A program made the translations under genes and the position numbers. The notes beneath the pieces are model-generated. The model had not been told where the DNA came from, did no database searches, and saw only the letters and a list, made by a program, of their open reading frames with translations. From positions 620,001 to 684,000 of the forward strand of contig NZ_JAAKGT010000002.1 in the NCBI RefSeq assembly GCF_011043625.1: a DNA stretch of 64,000 bases, read 5' to 3'. Origin of the DNA: Caulobacter sp. 602-2. GTDB taxonomy: Bacteria > Pseudomonadota > Alphaproteobacteria > Caulobacterales > Caulobacteraceae. Every line of letters starts with the position of its first letter. Positions within the stretch are counted from its first letter, which is position 1. Of the stretch, positions 1 to 8,112 are shown in pieces.

Positions 1-452
1 TTCTCAAGCTGGTCATCGCCGAGCGGGCGCCGCTGTCCGGCGCCGAAGGGGCCGAAGAGAACCTGCGCCGGCTGATCGCGCTGACCGCCGACGCCGACCG
101 GGCGAACCGCGACTGGGCGGTCCTGCTGCTGTCCCAGGAAGAGGCCGACGGCCCGGATGTCCGCGAGGCGCTGCTGCGCGCGGCAAGGGACGAGGACGAC
201 ATCGTCCAGGCCGAGGCGATGCTGGGCCTGGCCCAGCGCGACGCCAGCCTCGCCCTGCCCTTCGTGCAGGCGGCGCTCATGGCCAAGACCGTGGCGGCGC
301 CCACGCTGGAGGCCGCCGCGCTGTGCGCCCATCCCTCGCTGATCGCCGACCTGAAGGTCTGGGCCGAGCCGTCGGACGACACCTATATCGACGCCCTGGC
401 CGCCGAGGCGCTGGCGGCCTGCGCAGCGGCCTCTTCGCCGTCGGAGCAGTAA
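1..452 (+). CDS. HEAT-repeat-like protein, 3' part only
   Basis: An open frame enters from the left edge and stops with TAA at 450-452; the start lies outside the window. The visible ~149 residues are Ala/Leu/Glu/Asp-rich short helices such as LLLSQEEADGPDVREALLRA and ARDEDDIVQAEAMLGLAQRD. This pattern resembles HEAT or PBS-lyase-type helical repeats that act as protein-interaction scaffolds. The gene converges on the histidine kinase gene ending at 460, with only 7 bases between. No catalytic motif is visible and the target is unknown. Confidence 0.6.
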   Translation, partial: LKLVIAERAPLSGAEGAEENLRRLIALTADADRANRDWAVLLLSQEEADGPDVREALLRAARDEDDIVQAEAMLGLAQRDASLALPFVQAALMAKTVAAPTLEAAALCAHPSLIADLKVWAEPSDDTYIDALAAEALAACAAASSPSEQ

Positions 453-459
453 GCGGGGC

Positions 460-1866
460 CTACTCGACGCGGGGCAGCACCAGGGCGACGCGCAGGCCCG
501 GGCCCATGCCGTTGTACTCGCCCGGCCCCTCGGCCAGTTCCAGGCGGCCGCCATGCGAGGCGGCCACCGCCTGCACCAGCGACAGGCCAAGACCCGCCCC
601 CGGCTCGCTGCGGCTGTTCTCCAGGCGCACGAAGCGCTGGACCACGCGGGCGCGGTCTTCCTCGGGCACGCCAGGACCGGTGTCGGTGACCGAGAACTCG
701 AGTTCGCCAGACGAGCGGCGGCGCAGGCGCAGCATGATCGCGCCGCCCTCCGGCGTGTACTTGATGGCGTTGTCGAGCAGGTTGGCCAGGGCCTGGGCGA
801 TGAACTCGCGATTGCCCCGCAGGGATAGGGCCGGCGTCACCTCGGCCTTGAAGTCCAGCCCCTTGTCCTCGCACGAGAACTCGTAGAGCTCGGCCATGTC
901 GGTGGTCAGGTCGCTGGCGTCGAACGGCTTCTGGTCGGGCGCCTGGCCGGCGGCCTGCAGGCGGGCGATGGCGAGCACGGCGTTGAAGGTCTTGAGCACG
1001 CCGTCGGCGTCGGCCAGCGCCGTCTCCAGCGCCGCCACCGGGTCGCCCTTGCCGTTCTCGGCGTCGATCAGGGCCACCTCCATGCGGGCGCGCAGGCGGG
1101 TCAGGGGACTGCGCAGGTCGTGGGCGATGGCGTCGCCGGCGTGGCGCAGGCCGCCCATCAGCCGCTCGATGCGGTCGAGCATGTCGTTCAGGCCCTCGGC
1201 CAGTTCGTCATACTCGTCGCGGACGCCGCGGATCTTGGCGCGGGCGTGCAGGTCGCCGCCGCGCACGGCGTTCACCACGTCGACCAGGCCCTGCATGCTG
1301 CGGCTGACGTTGCGGCTGATCAGCACCCCGCCGGCCAGGCCCAGGATGATGACCAGCGCGCCGGCGCCCCACAGGGCCCGGACGATCTTCATCACATAGC
1401 CCTGGGACTCGGCGACATCGGCGCCGACGAACAGGATCTCGCCCCCCGCCAGGCGCTCCTGCACGCCGCGGGCCGGCCGCCGCACGGGCGCGCCGTCCAG
1501 GTCGGTCTCGGTCAGGGTGAAGGTGTCCCAGCTGGGGCCCACGCCGTTGAAGTCGTCCAGCGGCGAGGCCTCGATCGAGCCGGTGATCTTCTTGCCGGTC
1601 TTGTCGGCCAGGAAGTAGACGAACGGTCGCTCGCCGATCGAACGCTCGACCAGGGTCTGGTTCAGGGCGTTGATGCCGCCCTGGCGGTAGGCCGCCTCCA
1701 GGCTCTCCATCTCGCGGGTGATCTCGGCGTCGGCGCGCCGGTCAACCTCGCCGGCGGTGGCGATGTAGATGTAGCCGAGGAAGGCCGTCGCCGCGGCCGC
1801 GAACAGGGCCAGGAACAGCAGGGTCAGCCGGAACGGCGTGGAACGGACGAGGCGCGGCAGGCGCAT
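460..1866 (-). CDS. Sensor histidine kinase (HAMP, HisKA, HATPase_c)
   Basis: 468-residue inner-membrane sensor kinase. A first membrane segment is at about residues 12-34, a periplasmic loop follows to ~160, and a second membrane segment is at ~163-185. HAMP linker spans ~185-237. The dimerisation/phosphoacceptor helix carries AIAHDLRSPLTRLR with His249, and the ATPase domain has the N box LLDNAIKYTPEGG and a glycine-rich GAGLGLSLVQ motif. It lies downstream of the response regulator at 2432-3103, its presumed partner, but is separated from it by a toxin-antitoxin-like pair. The upstream DegP protease suggests an envelope-stress input; this is inferred from context only. Confidence 0.93.
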   Translation of the reverse strand: MRLPRLVRSTPFRLTLLFLALFAAAATAFLGYIYIATAGEVDRRADAEITREMESLEAAYRQGGINALNQTLVERSIGERPFVYFLADKTGKKITGSIEASPLDDFNGVGPSWDTFTLTETDLDGAPVRRPARGVQERLAGGEILFVGADVAESQGYVMKIVRALWGAGALVIILGLAGGVLISRNVSRSMQGLVDVVNAVRGGDLHARAKIRGVRDEYDELAEGLNDMLDRIERLMGGLRHAGDAIAHDLRSPLTRLRARMEVALIDAENGKGDPVAALETALADADGVLKTFNAVLAIARLQAAGQAPDQKPFDASDLTTDMAELYEFSCEDKGLDFKAEVTPALSLRGNREFIAQALANLLDNAIKYTPEGGAIMLRLRRRSSGELEFSVTDTGPGVPEEDRARVVQRFVRLENSRSEPGAGLGLSLVQAVAASHGGRLELAEGPGEYNGMGPGLRVALVLPRVE

Positions 1867-1870
1867 GGTT

Positions 1871-2166
1871 TCAGGTCTTCTTGCCGATCAGAACGTCGAG
1901 GTCGCGCCGGCCATCCAAGACCCGAAGCACTTCGACGCCGCCCGTCACCGGACGATAGACGATGATCCACGGCTTGACGCTGTGAAGGCGCACGCCGCTG
2001 CGAGTAGCTCGACCAAGGTTCGGAAAGGCCGCCAAGTTTGGCAAGGCTTTCTCCAACTCCTCAGCACCGACGTCGCGGCCGAAAGTCCGGTGTCGGCGGC
2101 GACCTGCCGAAAGATCTCGCGAAGATCCGCCTCGGCCTTGGCCGTGGTGACGAGGCGCGCCCCCAC
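1871..2166 (-). pseudogene. ParE/RelE-family toxin, frameshifted
   Basis: Two overlapping frames together read as one ~97-residue ParE-type toxin. The N-terminal half (GTG at 2166) runs LVTTAKAEADLREIFRQVAA, and the C-terminal half, in another frame, runs EELEKALPNLAAFPNLGRAT and then ILVYRP-like WIIVYRPVTGGVEVLRVLDG. The switch falls near 2060-2070, and one missing base would restore a single frame. It follows the antitoxin-like gene by 10 bases and ends 4 bases before the kinase start. It is either a decayed toxin or a sequencing error. Confidence 0.7.
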
Positions 2167-2176
2167 GTGCGGGACG

Positions 2177-2398
2177 TCAGGCCTTGGGCGAGGGGCGGAG
2201 GAACCGAGCGGTTTCCTCGGCGATCAGGCGCTCCATGCCGAGAACCGACCGTTCGCCGCGCATCAGTTGGGCGTCCGCTTCGGCGATCAACGCTTCAAGC
2301 GCCTCGTGATTGCGAGCGGCCCACGCGTCGAGCTCGGCGTCGAACGACGCCGGGTCGGCAGAAGCGTCCTTCTGATCGGATTTCGCCAGCTTGTTCAT
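2177..2398 (-). CDS. ParD-like antitoxin
   Basis: 73-residue acidic, helical protein directly upstream of a ParE-type toxin reading frame on the same strand. The pair order (antitoxin first) and size fit a type II toxin-antitoxin module. No ribbon-helix-helix motif is obvious at the N terminus. The C-terminal helix LIAEADAQLMRGERSVLGME followed by a short basic tail could be the toxin-binding part. The family is assigned mostly from its neighbour. It would neutralise the toxin if the toxin were intact. Confidence 0.6.
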   Translation of the reverse strand: MNKLAKSDQKDASADPASFDAELDAWAARNHEALEALIAEADAQLMRGERSVLGMERLIAEETARFLRPSPKA

Positions 2399-2431
2399 GA
2401 CGCTCAGCCTAACACGGGTCCGGCAGGCCGC

Positions 2432-3103
2432 CTACGGATCGAGCCGGTAGCCGGCCCCGCGCACGGTCTGCAGCATGGCCCGGTCGAAGCCCTTGTCGAT
2501 CTTCGATCGCAGGCGGGAAATGTGCACGTCGATGACGTTGGTCTGCGGGTCGAAGTGGTACTCCCACACCTTCTCCAGCAGCATGGTGCGGGTCACCGAC
2601 TGGCCGGCGTGGCGCATCATGAATTCCAGCAGCTGGAACTCGCGGGGCTGGAGGTCGATCTCCTTTCCCTGGCGATGGACGGTGCGGTTGATGAGGTTCA
2701 TCTCGAGCTCGCCGACCTTGAGGGTCGTGGCGACGGCGCCCGTCTCGCGGCGGCGCGACAGGGCCTCGACGCGGGCGATCAGCTCGGGGAAGGCGTAGGG
2801 CTTGACCAGATAGTCGTCGGCGCCGGCCTTCAGGCCGTCGACGCGGTCGGTGACCTCGCCCAGGGCCGACAGGAACAGCACCGGCGTCTGGTCGCCCTCG
2901 CGGCGCAGGGTCGAGACCACCTCGACGCCGTTCTTCTTGGGCATCATGCGGTCGACGATCAGCACGTCGAAGCCGCCCTTGCCGGCCTCGACCAGGCCCG
3001 CCTCGCCGTCGGGCGCATGGACGCACTGGTAGCCGGCCTCGGTCAGGCCGTGGGTCATGGCGCCGGCGGCCTCGAGATCGTCCTCGATAATCAGAATACG
3101 CAT
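2432..3103 (-). CDS. OmpR/PhoB-family response regulator
   Basis: 223-residue two-domain regulator. The receiver domain begins MRILIIEDDLEAAGAM, with acidic pocket residues near positions 8-9, phosphoacceptor Asp51 in DVLIVDRMMPKKNG and the conserved Lys in DDYLVKPYAF. The C-terminal winged helix includes LQPREFQLLEFMMRHAGQSV and VDVHISRLRSKID-like DVHISRLRSKIDKGF. The frame extends 19 codons further upstream, but ATG at 3103 matches the family start and is preceded by a purine-rich AGGGGT. Its likely kinase is at 460-1866. Confidence 0.94.
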   Translation of the reverse strand: MRILIIEDDLEAAGAMTHGLTEAGYQCVHAPDGEAGLVEAGKGGFDVLIVDRMMPKKNGVEVVSTLRREGDQTPVLFLSALGEVTDRVDGLKAGADDYLVKPYAFPELIARVEALSRRRETGAVATTLKVGELEMNLINRTVHRQGKEIDLQPREFQLLEFMMRHAGQSVTRTMLLEKVWEYHFDPQTNVIDVHISRLRSKIDKGFDRAMLQTVRGAGYRLDP

Positions 3104-3229
3104 CAGCCAACCCCTCGTGCGCCGATGGAGAAACGACCCACGTTCTCCCGATTCGACCAACCGGCGCGATAGTAGCCGGCTCGATACCGGCTTTGCGAGG
3201 CAGCGTACCTTAAACCTTGGTCACATACG

Positions 3230-3261
3230 AAAAATCCCGCCCCGATGGCTCGGGGCGGGAT
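3230..3261 (-). terminator. Rho-independent terminator of the protease gene
   Basis: A perfect 11-bp stem (3234-3244 with 3251-3261), 6-base loop ATGGCT, GC-rich. On the minus strand it is followed by a five-T run (3234-3230). It lies 27 bases past the stop of the DegP-like gene, so it should end transcription there or attenuate entry into the two-component genes. Confidence 0.85.
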
Positions 3262-3287
3262 CGATCTTCGGTCCGTGGCGGATCGGC

Positions 3288-4859
3288 TTACGGCGCGATC
3301 TTCAGCGGCACGATGGTCGGGCGGCCGGCGCGGACGATGCGCAGGTTGACGCTCGGACGCTGCAGCTTCTTGGCCGTCTCGACCGCGGCGTTGACCTCGG
3401 CCACCGTGGCGACCACCTCGCCGTTGACGCTGGTGATCACGTCGCCCTTGCGCAGGCCCTTTTCGCCGGCGTCGGACGAGGCCTTCACGTTGTCGATCAG
3501 CAGGCCCTTGATGCTGGCGTCGATGCCGTTGGCCTTGCGGCCGGCGTCGTCCAGCGGCGACAGGCTCATGCCGAGCGCCTCGGCCTTGGGGGCGTCGGGC
3601 TTGGCCGGAGCGGCCTTTTCACCGCCCTCGTTGTCGTTGTCGGCCAATTCCTTCTCGGTCGGGCGGACGCCCGAACGGATCTCGACGGTGCGGGGCTTGC
3701 CGCCGCGCAGCACGGCCAGCTTGATGACCTCGCCCGGACGGGCCTTGGCCACCTCGCGGGTCAGTTCCGAACCGCTCTTGATCGCCACGCCGTTGACGCT
3801 GGTGACCACGTCCTCGGGCATCAGGCCGCCGCGCTGGGCCGGACCGCCCGGCACCAGGTCGGCGACGATGGCGCCCTTGGTCCCAGCCAGGCCCTGCGCC
3901 TCGGCCATCTCGCTGGTGAACGGCTGGATCTGGGCGCCGATATAGCCGCGCACCACCTTGCCGCCGTTGATCAGCTGCTTGGCGGTGGCCTCGGCCACGT
4001 CGGCCGGGATCGCGAAGCCGATGCCCACCGAGCCGCCGGTCGGCGAGAAGATCGCCGTGTTCACGCCGATCACCCGACCGTAGATGTCGAACGACGGACC
4101 GCCCGAGTTGCCGCGGTTGATGGGGGCGTCGATCTGGATGTAGTCGACGAACTGCGAGGAGTTGTCGCCCAGGTCGCGGCCATAGGCCGAGATGATGCCG
4201 GCCGTGGCCGTGCCGCCCAGGCCGAACGGGTTGCCGATGGTGATCACCCAGTCGCCGACGCGCGGACGGGCCTGGTTCTCGAAGTTCACATACGGGAACG
4301 CCGCGCCCTTGGCCTTGGGATCGGTGACCTTGATCACCGCAAGATCGGTGCTTTCGTCGCGGCCGACGATGGTGGCCTTCAGCTCGCGGCCGTCCTTCAT
4401 GACGACGTTGATGCCGTCGGTGTCGGCGTCGGCGACCACGTGGTTGTTGGTGACGATGTAGCCGTCGGCCGAGATGAAGAAGCCCGAACCCGAGGACTGC
4501 TGCTTGGGGGCCTGGGCCTCCTCGCCTTCCTCGCCCGGCTTCTGGCCGCGCGGCACGATGTCGAACGGCAGACCCTCGAGGCCCGGGATCCGCAGACGCG
4601 CCTTCGGATCGGCCTTCGAGGTCACGTCGATCTGCACGACGGCCGGCGAGACCTTCTCGAAGATGTCGGCGAAGGACAGCGGCGCGCCGGGCGGCGGCGC
4701 GAACATCGGGGCGCTGGTCGCCGAAGCCCGCACCAGCGACGGCTCCTGCTCGGCCGCGCCGGCCGGTCCCATGCGCATGCCCACGCCCGCCAGGGCGGCG
4801 CAAGCAACGCCCGCACCCGCGACGGCGCCAACAATGAATCCTGACTTCCGAGCAGCCAT
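3288..4859 (-). CDS. degP: DegP/HtrA (Do)-family periplasmic serine protease
   Basis: 523-residue periplasmic protease/chaperone for misfolded envelope proteins. An N-terminal hydrophobic export segment is at about residues 6-28. The trypsin-like domain has His140 in TNNHVV, Asp172 in STDLAVIKV and Ser252 in NRGNSGGPSFD. Two PDZ domains follow, at ~285-380 and ~425-520. ATG at 4859 is preferred over the upstream ATG at 4880 because it gives a clean signal sequence and has GAGGA upstream. It lies between ccmH and the regulator gene, an arrangement known in alphaproteobacteria for cycHJKL-degP. Confidence 0.95.
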   Translation of the reverse strand: MAARKSGFIVGAVAGAGVACAALAGVGMRMGPAGAAEQEPSLVRASATSAPMFAPPPGAPLSFADIFEKVSPAVVQIDVTSKADPKARLRIPGLEGLPFDIVPRGQKPGEEGEEAQAPKQQSSGSGFFISADGYIVTNNHVVADADTDGINVVMKDGRELKATIVGRDESTDLAVIKVTDPKAKGAAFPYVNFENQARPRVGDWVITIGNPFGLGGTATAGIISAYGRDLGDNSSQFVDYIQIDAPINRGNSGGPSFDIYGRVIGVNTAIFSPTGGSVGIGFAIPADVAEATAKQLINGGKVVRGYIGAQIQPFTSEMAEAQGLAGTKGAIVADLVPGGPAQRGGLMPEDVVTSVNGVAIKSGSELTREVAKARPGEVIKLAVLRGGKPRTVEIRSGVRPTEKELADNDNEGGEKAAPAKPDAPKAEALGMSLSPLDDAGRKANGIDASIKGLLIDNVKASSDAGEKGLRKGDVITSVNGEVVATVAEVNAAVETAKKLQRPSVNLRIVRAGRPTIVPLKIAP

Positions 4860-4986
4860 CTTTCGTCTTTCCTCACCCACGACGCTCTGCGCCGGGTTCT
4901 CGAACAGAACCTAGTTGCACCAGCAAATCGTGCAACGGCTCCAGGATTATCTTTCCTTCATCCTCGCGGCGTTTCTTGCGGCCTCA

Positions 4987-5475
4987 TCAGGGCGCAATCG
5001 TGTCATTCGTCTCCTGGACGTCCGCGAGCAGCCCCTTCAACCGCGCCTCTTCCTCCGCCGACAGCGCCTCCGGCGCCGCTTCGACGCTCGCCCGGCGCCG
5101 CAGCAGCGCGACCATCAGCCCCCCGCCGGCCAGCAGAACCGCCAGCGGCGTAAGCCAAAGCACCGCGTTTCCGGGCGAGAACGGCGGCTTCAGCAGCACG
5201 AACTCGCCGTAGCGCTCCGTCAGGAACGCACGGATCTCGTCGTCGCTCCGCCCCTGCTTCACTTGGTCGCGCACCAGAAGACGCAGGTCGTGGGCCAGGG
5301 CGGCCTCGGAGTCGTCGATGGACTCGTTCTGGCAGACCAGGCACCGCACTTCCTTGAACAGATCGCGCGCCCTGGCTTCCTGGGCGGGATCGGGCAGGCG
5401 TTCGGAAGGGTCCGACGCGGCCGCCATGCAGGCCAGCGCGGCCAGAACCATGGCGATGGAGCGAAAGGTCTTCAC
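4987..5475 (-). CDS. ccmH: Cytochrome c maturation protein CcmH (CycL)
   Basis: 162-residue membrane-anchored periplasmic thioredoxin-like protein that keeps the apocytochrome CXXCH cysteines reduced for heme ligation. An N-terminal signal segment is at about residues 4-20. The family motif RCLVCQNESIDDSEA carries Cys45 and Cys48. A C-terminal membrane segment lies at ~108-128. The GTG start at 5475 overlaps the ccmF stop as GTGA, so the two genes are translationally coupled. Confidence 0.94.
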   Translation of the reverse strand: MKTFRSIAMVLAALACMAAASDPSERLPDPAQEARARDLFKEVRCLVCQNESIDDSEAALAHDLRLLVRDQVKQGRSDDEIRAFLTERYGEFVLLKPPFSPGNAVLWLTPLAVLLAGGGLMVALLRRRASVEAAPEALSAEEEARLKGLLADVQETNDTIAP

Positions 5476-7454
5476 GCCTGCGCTCCCTTGGCTTTCCGGG
5501 CGACGCCCATGCGCAGGCGCCGGTCCGACAGCGAGACCGCCCCGCCCAGGGCCATCACCAGCGGACCCAGGAAGATCAGCCGCACCCACGGATTGACATA
5601 GGCCCGCACCAGCCAGGCCGGCTGGCCGTTCGCGCCCGCCCGGCGCTCGCCGATCACCACGTAGAGGTCGTCCAGGCCGCGCGGGCACAGCGCCACCTCC
5701 GAGGTCGTCTGGCCGCCGGTGGGGAAGAACCGCCGCTCGGGCTGTGCCGTGCACACCAGCCCCCCGCCCTGCTTCTCGATCCGCACGATCCCGCGTTCGG
5801 CCAGGTAGTTGGGGCCTTCCAGCGTGCCGACGTCGGTCAGGGTCAGCACATAGCCGCCCAGTTCGATCCGGCCGCCGACCGACAGCGCCTGGGCGCTTTC
5901 CACCCTCCAGGCGGTCTCGAAGCTGGCGCCCAGCACGAAGAGGCCAAGGCCCGCGTGGGCGATCGTCGTGCCCCAGGCGCCGCGCGGCAGGCCGCCGGCC
6001 CGGCGGCGCACCTCGGCCCAGGGGACGCGGAAGGCCTTCACCCGCTCAGCCAGCTCGGCCAGCGCCCCGCCGATCAGCCAGAAGCCCAAAACCAGGCCCA
6101 GGCTGGCCAGCGCCTTGCGCGGCGTCACCACGGCGTAGGCGACCAGGCCCAGGATCGCGGCGACCAGCAGGGCCAGCCACAGGCGGCGTACGACGAGGCG
6201 CGCGTCGCCCCGCTTCCAGGCCAGCAGCGGGCCGGCCGGCAGGATGGCCAGCGCCAGCACCAGAAGCGGCGTGAAGGTCAGGTTGAAGAACGGCGGGCCC
6301 ACCGACACGGCCTCGCCGTCCATGGCCTCGCGGATCAGCGGATAGAGAGTGCCCAGGAGCACCGTCGCCGTCGCCGCCGACAGGATGATGTTGTTGAGCA
6401 CGATCGCGCTTTCGCGGCTGACCGGCGCGAACAGGCCGCCGGCGTTCAGGCTGGGCGCGCGGATGGCGAACATCAGGAAGCCGAAGCCGGCCGCGATCCC
6501 CATGATGGTCAGCAGCAGCACGCCGCGCGTCGGGTCGACCGCGAAGGCGTGCACGCTGGTCAGCACGCCCGAGCGCACCAGGAACGCCCCGAGCATCGAG
6601 AAGCCGAAGGCCGCCAGGGCCAGGAACACCGTCCAGCCCGGCAGGGCGCCGCGCTTTTCCAGCACGATGGCCGAGTGCAGCAAGGCGGCCCCGATCAGCC
6701 AGGGCATGAAGCTGGCGTTCTCGACGGGATCCCAGAACCACCAGCCGCCCCAGCCCAACTCGTAATAGGCCCAGAAGGCGCCCAGCGTGATGCCGATGGT
6801 CAGCAGGCTCCAGGCGGCCAGGGTCCAGGGCCGAACCCAGCGGGCGAAGGCCGCGTCGACCTTGCCCTCGATCAGGGCGGCGACCGCGAACGAGAACACC
6901 ACCGAAAAACCGACATAGCCGGCGTAGAGGAACGGCGGGTGCACGGCCAGCGCCCAGTCCTGCAGCAGCGGATTGAGCGAGCGGCCCTCCACCGGCGGAT
7001 CGGCCAGGCGGGTCAGCGGGTTCGAGGCGAAGACGGTGTAGGCCAGGAACAGCACGCCGAGAGCGCCCTGCACGGCCACGGCCCACGACCGCAGGCGCGG
7101 CGGCAGGCGCTCGCCGAACACCGCCACGGCCGCGCCGTAGCCGGTCAGAACCAGGCACCACAGCAGTATCGAGCCCTCGTGGCTGCCCCAGGCGCCGGCC
7201 ACCTTGTAGAGCAGCGGCTTGGCCGTGTGCGAATTGGCGGCCACGTTGGCCACCGAGAAATCCGAGCCCACGAAGGCGTAGATCAGGGCCGCGAAGGCGC
7301 AGGCCAGCGCCGCAAAGGCGCCCAGGGCCGCGCCGCGTCCCGCGCCGGCCAGCACGCCCGAGCGCCGCCACGCCCCGACGGCGGAAAGACCCGTCTGGGC
7401 GACCGACAGGGCCAGGGCCAGAACCAGCGCGAAGGCGCCGAACTCGACGATCAT
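5472..7454 (-). CDS. ccmF: Cytochrome c heme lyase subunit CcmF (CycK)
   Basis: 660-residue polytopic membrane protein, the core of cytochrome c synthetase. The tryptophan-rich WWD heme-handling motif reads GWGGWWFWDPVENASFMPWL at ~234-253. Conserved His residues occur in SHEGSILLW and in AVHPPFLYAGYVGFS. A soluble periplasmic domain precedes the last membrane helix near 620-645. It follows ccmE after a 160-base gap that holds a dispersed palindromic repeat. Confidence 0.97.
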   Translation of the reverse strand: MIVEFGAFALVLALALSVAQTGLSAVGAWRRSGVLAGAGRGAALGAFAALACAFAALIYAFVGSDFSVANVAANSHTAKPLLYKVAGAWGSHEGSILLWCLVLTGYGAAVAVFGERLPPRLRSWAVAVQGALGVLFLAYTVFASNPLTRLADPPVEGRSLNPLLQDWALAVHPPFLYAGYVGFSVVFSFAVAALIEGKVDAAFARWVRPWTLAAWSLLTIGITLGAFWAYYELGWGGWWFWDPVENASFMPWLIGAALLHSAIVLEKRGALPGWTVFLALAAFGFSMLGAFLVRSGVLTSVHAFAVDPTRGVLLLTIMGIAAGFGFLMFAIRAPSLNAGGLFAPVSRESAIVLNNIILSAATATVLLGTLYPLIREAMDGEAVSVGPPFFNLTFTPLLVLALAILPAGPLLAWKRGDARLVVRRLWLALLVAAILGLVAYAVVTPRKALASLGLVLGFWLIGGALAELAERVKAFRVPWAEVRRRAGGLPRGAWGTTIAHAGLGLFVLGASFETAWRVESAQALSVGGRIELGGYVLTLTDVGTLEGPNYLAERGIVRIEKQGGGLVCTAQPERRFFPTGGQTTSEVALCPRGLDDLYVVIGERRAGANGQPAWLVRAYVNPWVRLIFLGPLVMALGGAVSLSDRRLRMGVARKAKGAQA

Positions 7455-7463
7455 CTGATGAGA

Positions 7464-7592
7464 CCTCCCCTTCGCCCCTTGCGGGAGAAGGTGGCCCGCA
7501 AAGCGGGTCGGATGAGGGGTCGCGCGGACAGGGGAGCAAAACCCCTCATCCGTCGGCTGGCGCCGCCACCTTCTCCCGCAAGGGGAGAAGGG
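7464..7592 (+). repeat. Intergenic inverted repeat, family A (copy 1)
   Basis: The left half begins CCTCCCCTTCGCCCCTTGCG and ends in GGATGAGGGGT; the right half is its inverse, ending CCTTCTCCCGCAAGGGGAGA. Each half contains an internal hairpin, so the element is a palindrome of palindromes. Two related copies are at 30102-30236 and 39647-39816. It sits between ccmE and ccmF inside an operon, where the RNA would fold strongly. Confidence 0.85.
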
Positions 7593-7614
7593 CCGAACAG
7601 GTGATGAGAAGCGT

Positions 7615-8112
7615 TCAAGGCTTGCTGGCTCCGGGCGCCTCGTAGCTGGGCTTGCCGCTTCCTTCGCCGCGCCACTCGCCCTGCTCCTTGATGGCTTTCG
7701 CCACCTCGCGCGGCATGTAGCGCTCGTCGTGCTTGGCCAGCACCTGCTTGGCGACGAACACGCCGCCCTCGTCGAAGGCGCCGGTGGCGACGATCCCCTG
7801 CCCCTCGCGGAACAGGTCGGGCAGGTCGCCCTGGTAGCGCACCTGGCTGGTCGCCTTCTGGTCGGCGACGACGAACTCCACCAGGCCGTCGGGATGCTTG
7901 ACCACGCTGCCCGCCTGCACCAGTCCGCCCAGCTGCACCTTGCGGCCGGCCGGCACCTTGGCCTCCTGGGCCTGGGCGGGGGTGTAGAACAGCGAGATCG
8001 AGTCCCGCATGCCGTACAGCGCCAGGCCCACCGCCAGCGCGGCGACCGGCGCGATCGCCAAAAGGATGGTCAGGCGCCGGCGCGCCTTGCGGGACTTGGG
8101 AAGCAGGCTCAT
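7615..8112 (-). CDS. ccmE: Heme chaperone CcmE (CycJ)
   Basis: 165-residue periplasmic heme chaperone tethered by one N-terminal membrane segment (about residues 13-34). A six-stranded OB-type barrel follows, with LGGLVQAGSVVK and VRYQGDLPDLFREGQGIVATG. The covalent heme-binding motif HDERY gives His128 and Tyr132. Its start overlaps the ccmI stop as ATGA. It passes heme from the CcmABCD side to CcmF/H; ccmABCD is not in the window. Confidence 0.96.
   Translation of the reverse strand: MSLLPKSRKARRRLTILLAIAPVAALAVGLALYGMRDSISLFYTPAQAQEAKVPAGRKVQLGGLVQAGSVVKHPDGLVEFVVADQKATSQVRYQGDLPDLFREGQGIVATGAFDEGGVFVAKQVLAKHDERYMPREVAKAIKEQGEWRGEGSGKPSYEAPGASKP

Noticed and set aside
3057..4844. 595-residue plus-strand frame opposite the DegP-like gene
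   Set aside because: The opposite strand has an intact protease with all catalytic residues; this frame is a mirror artefact.
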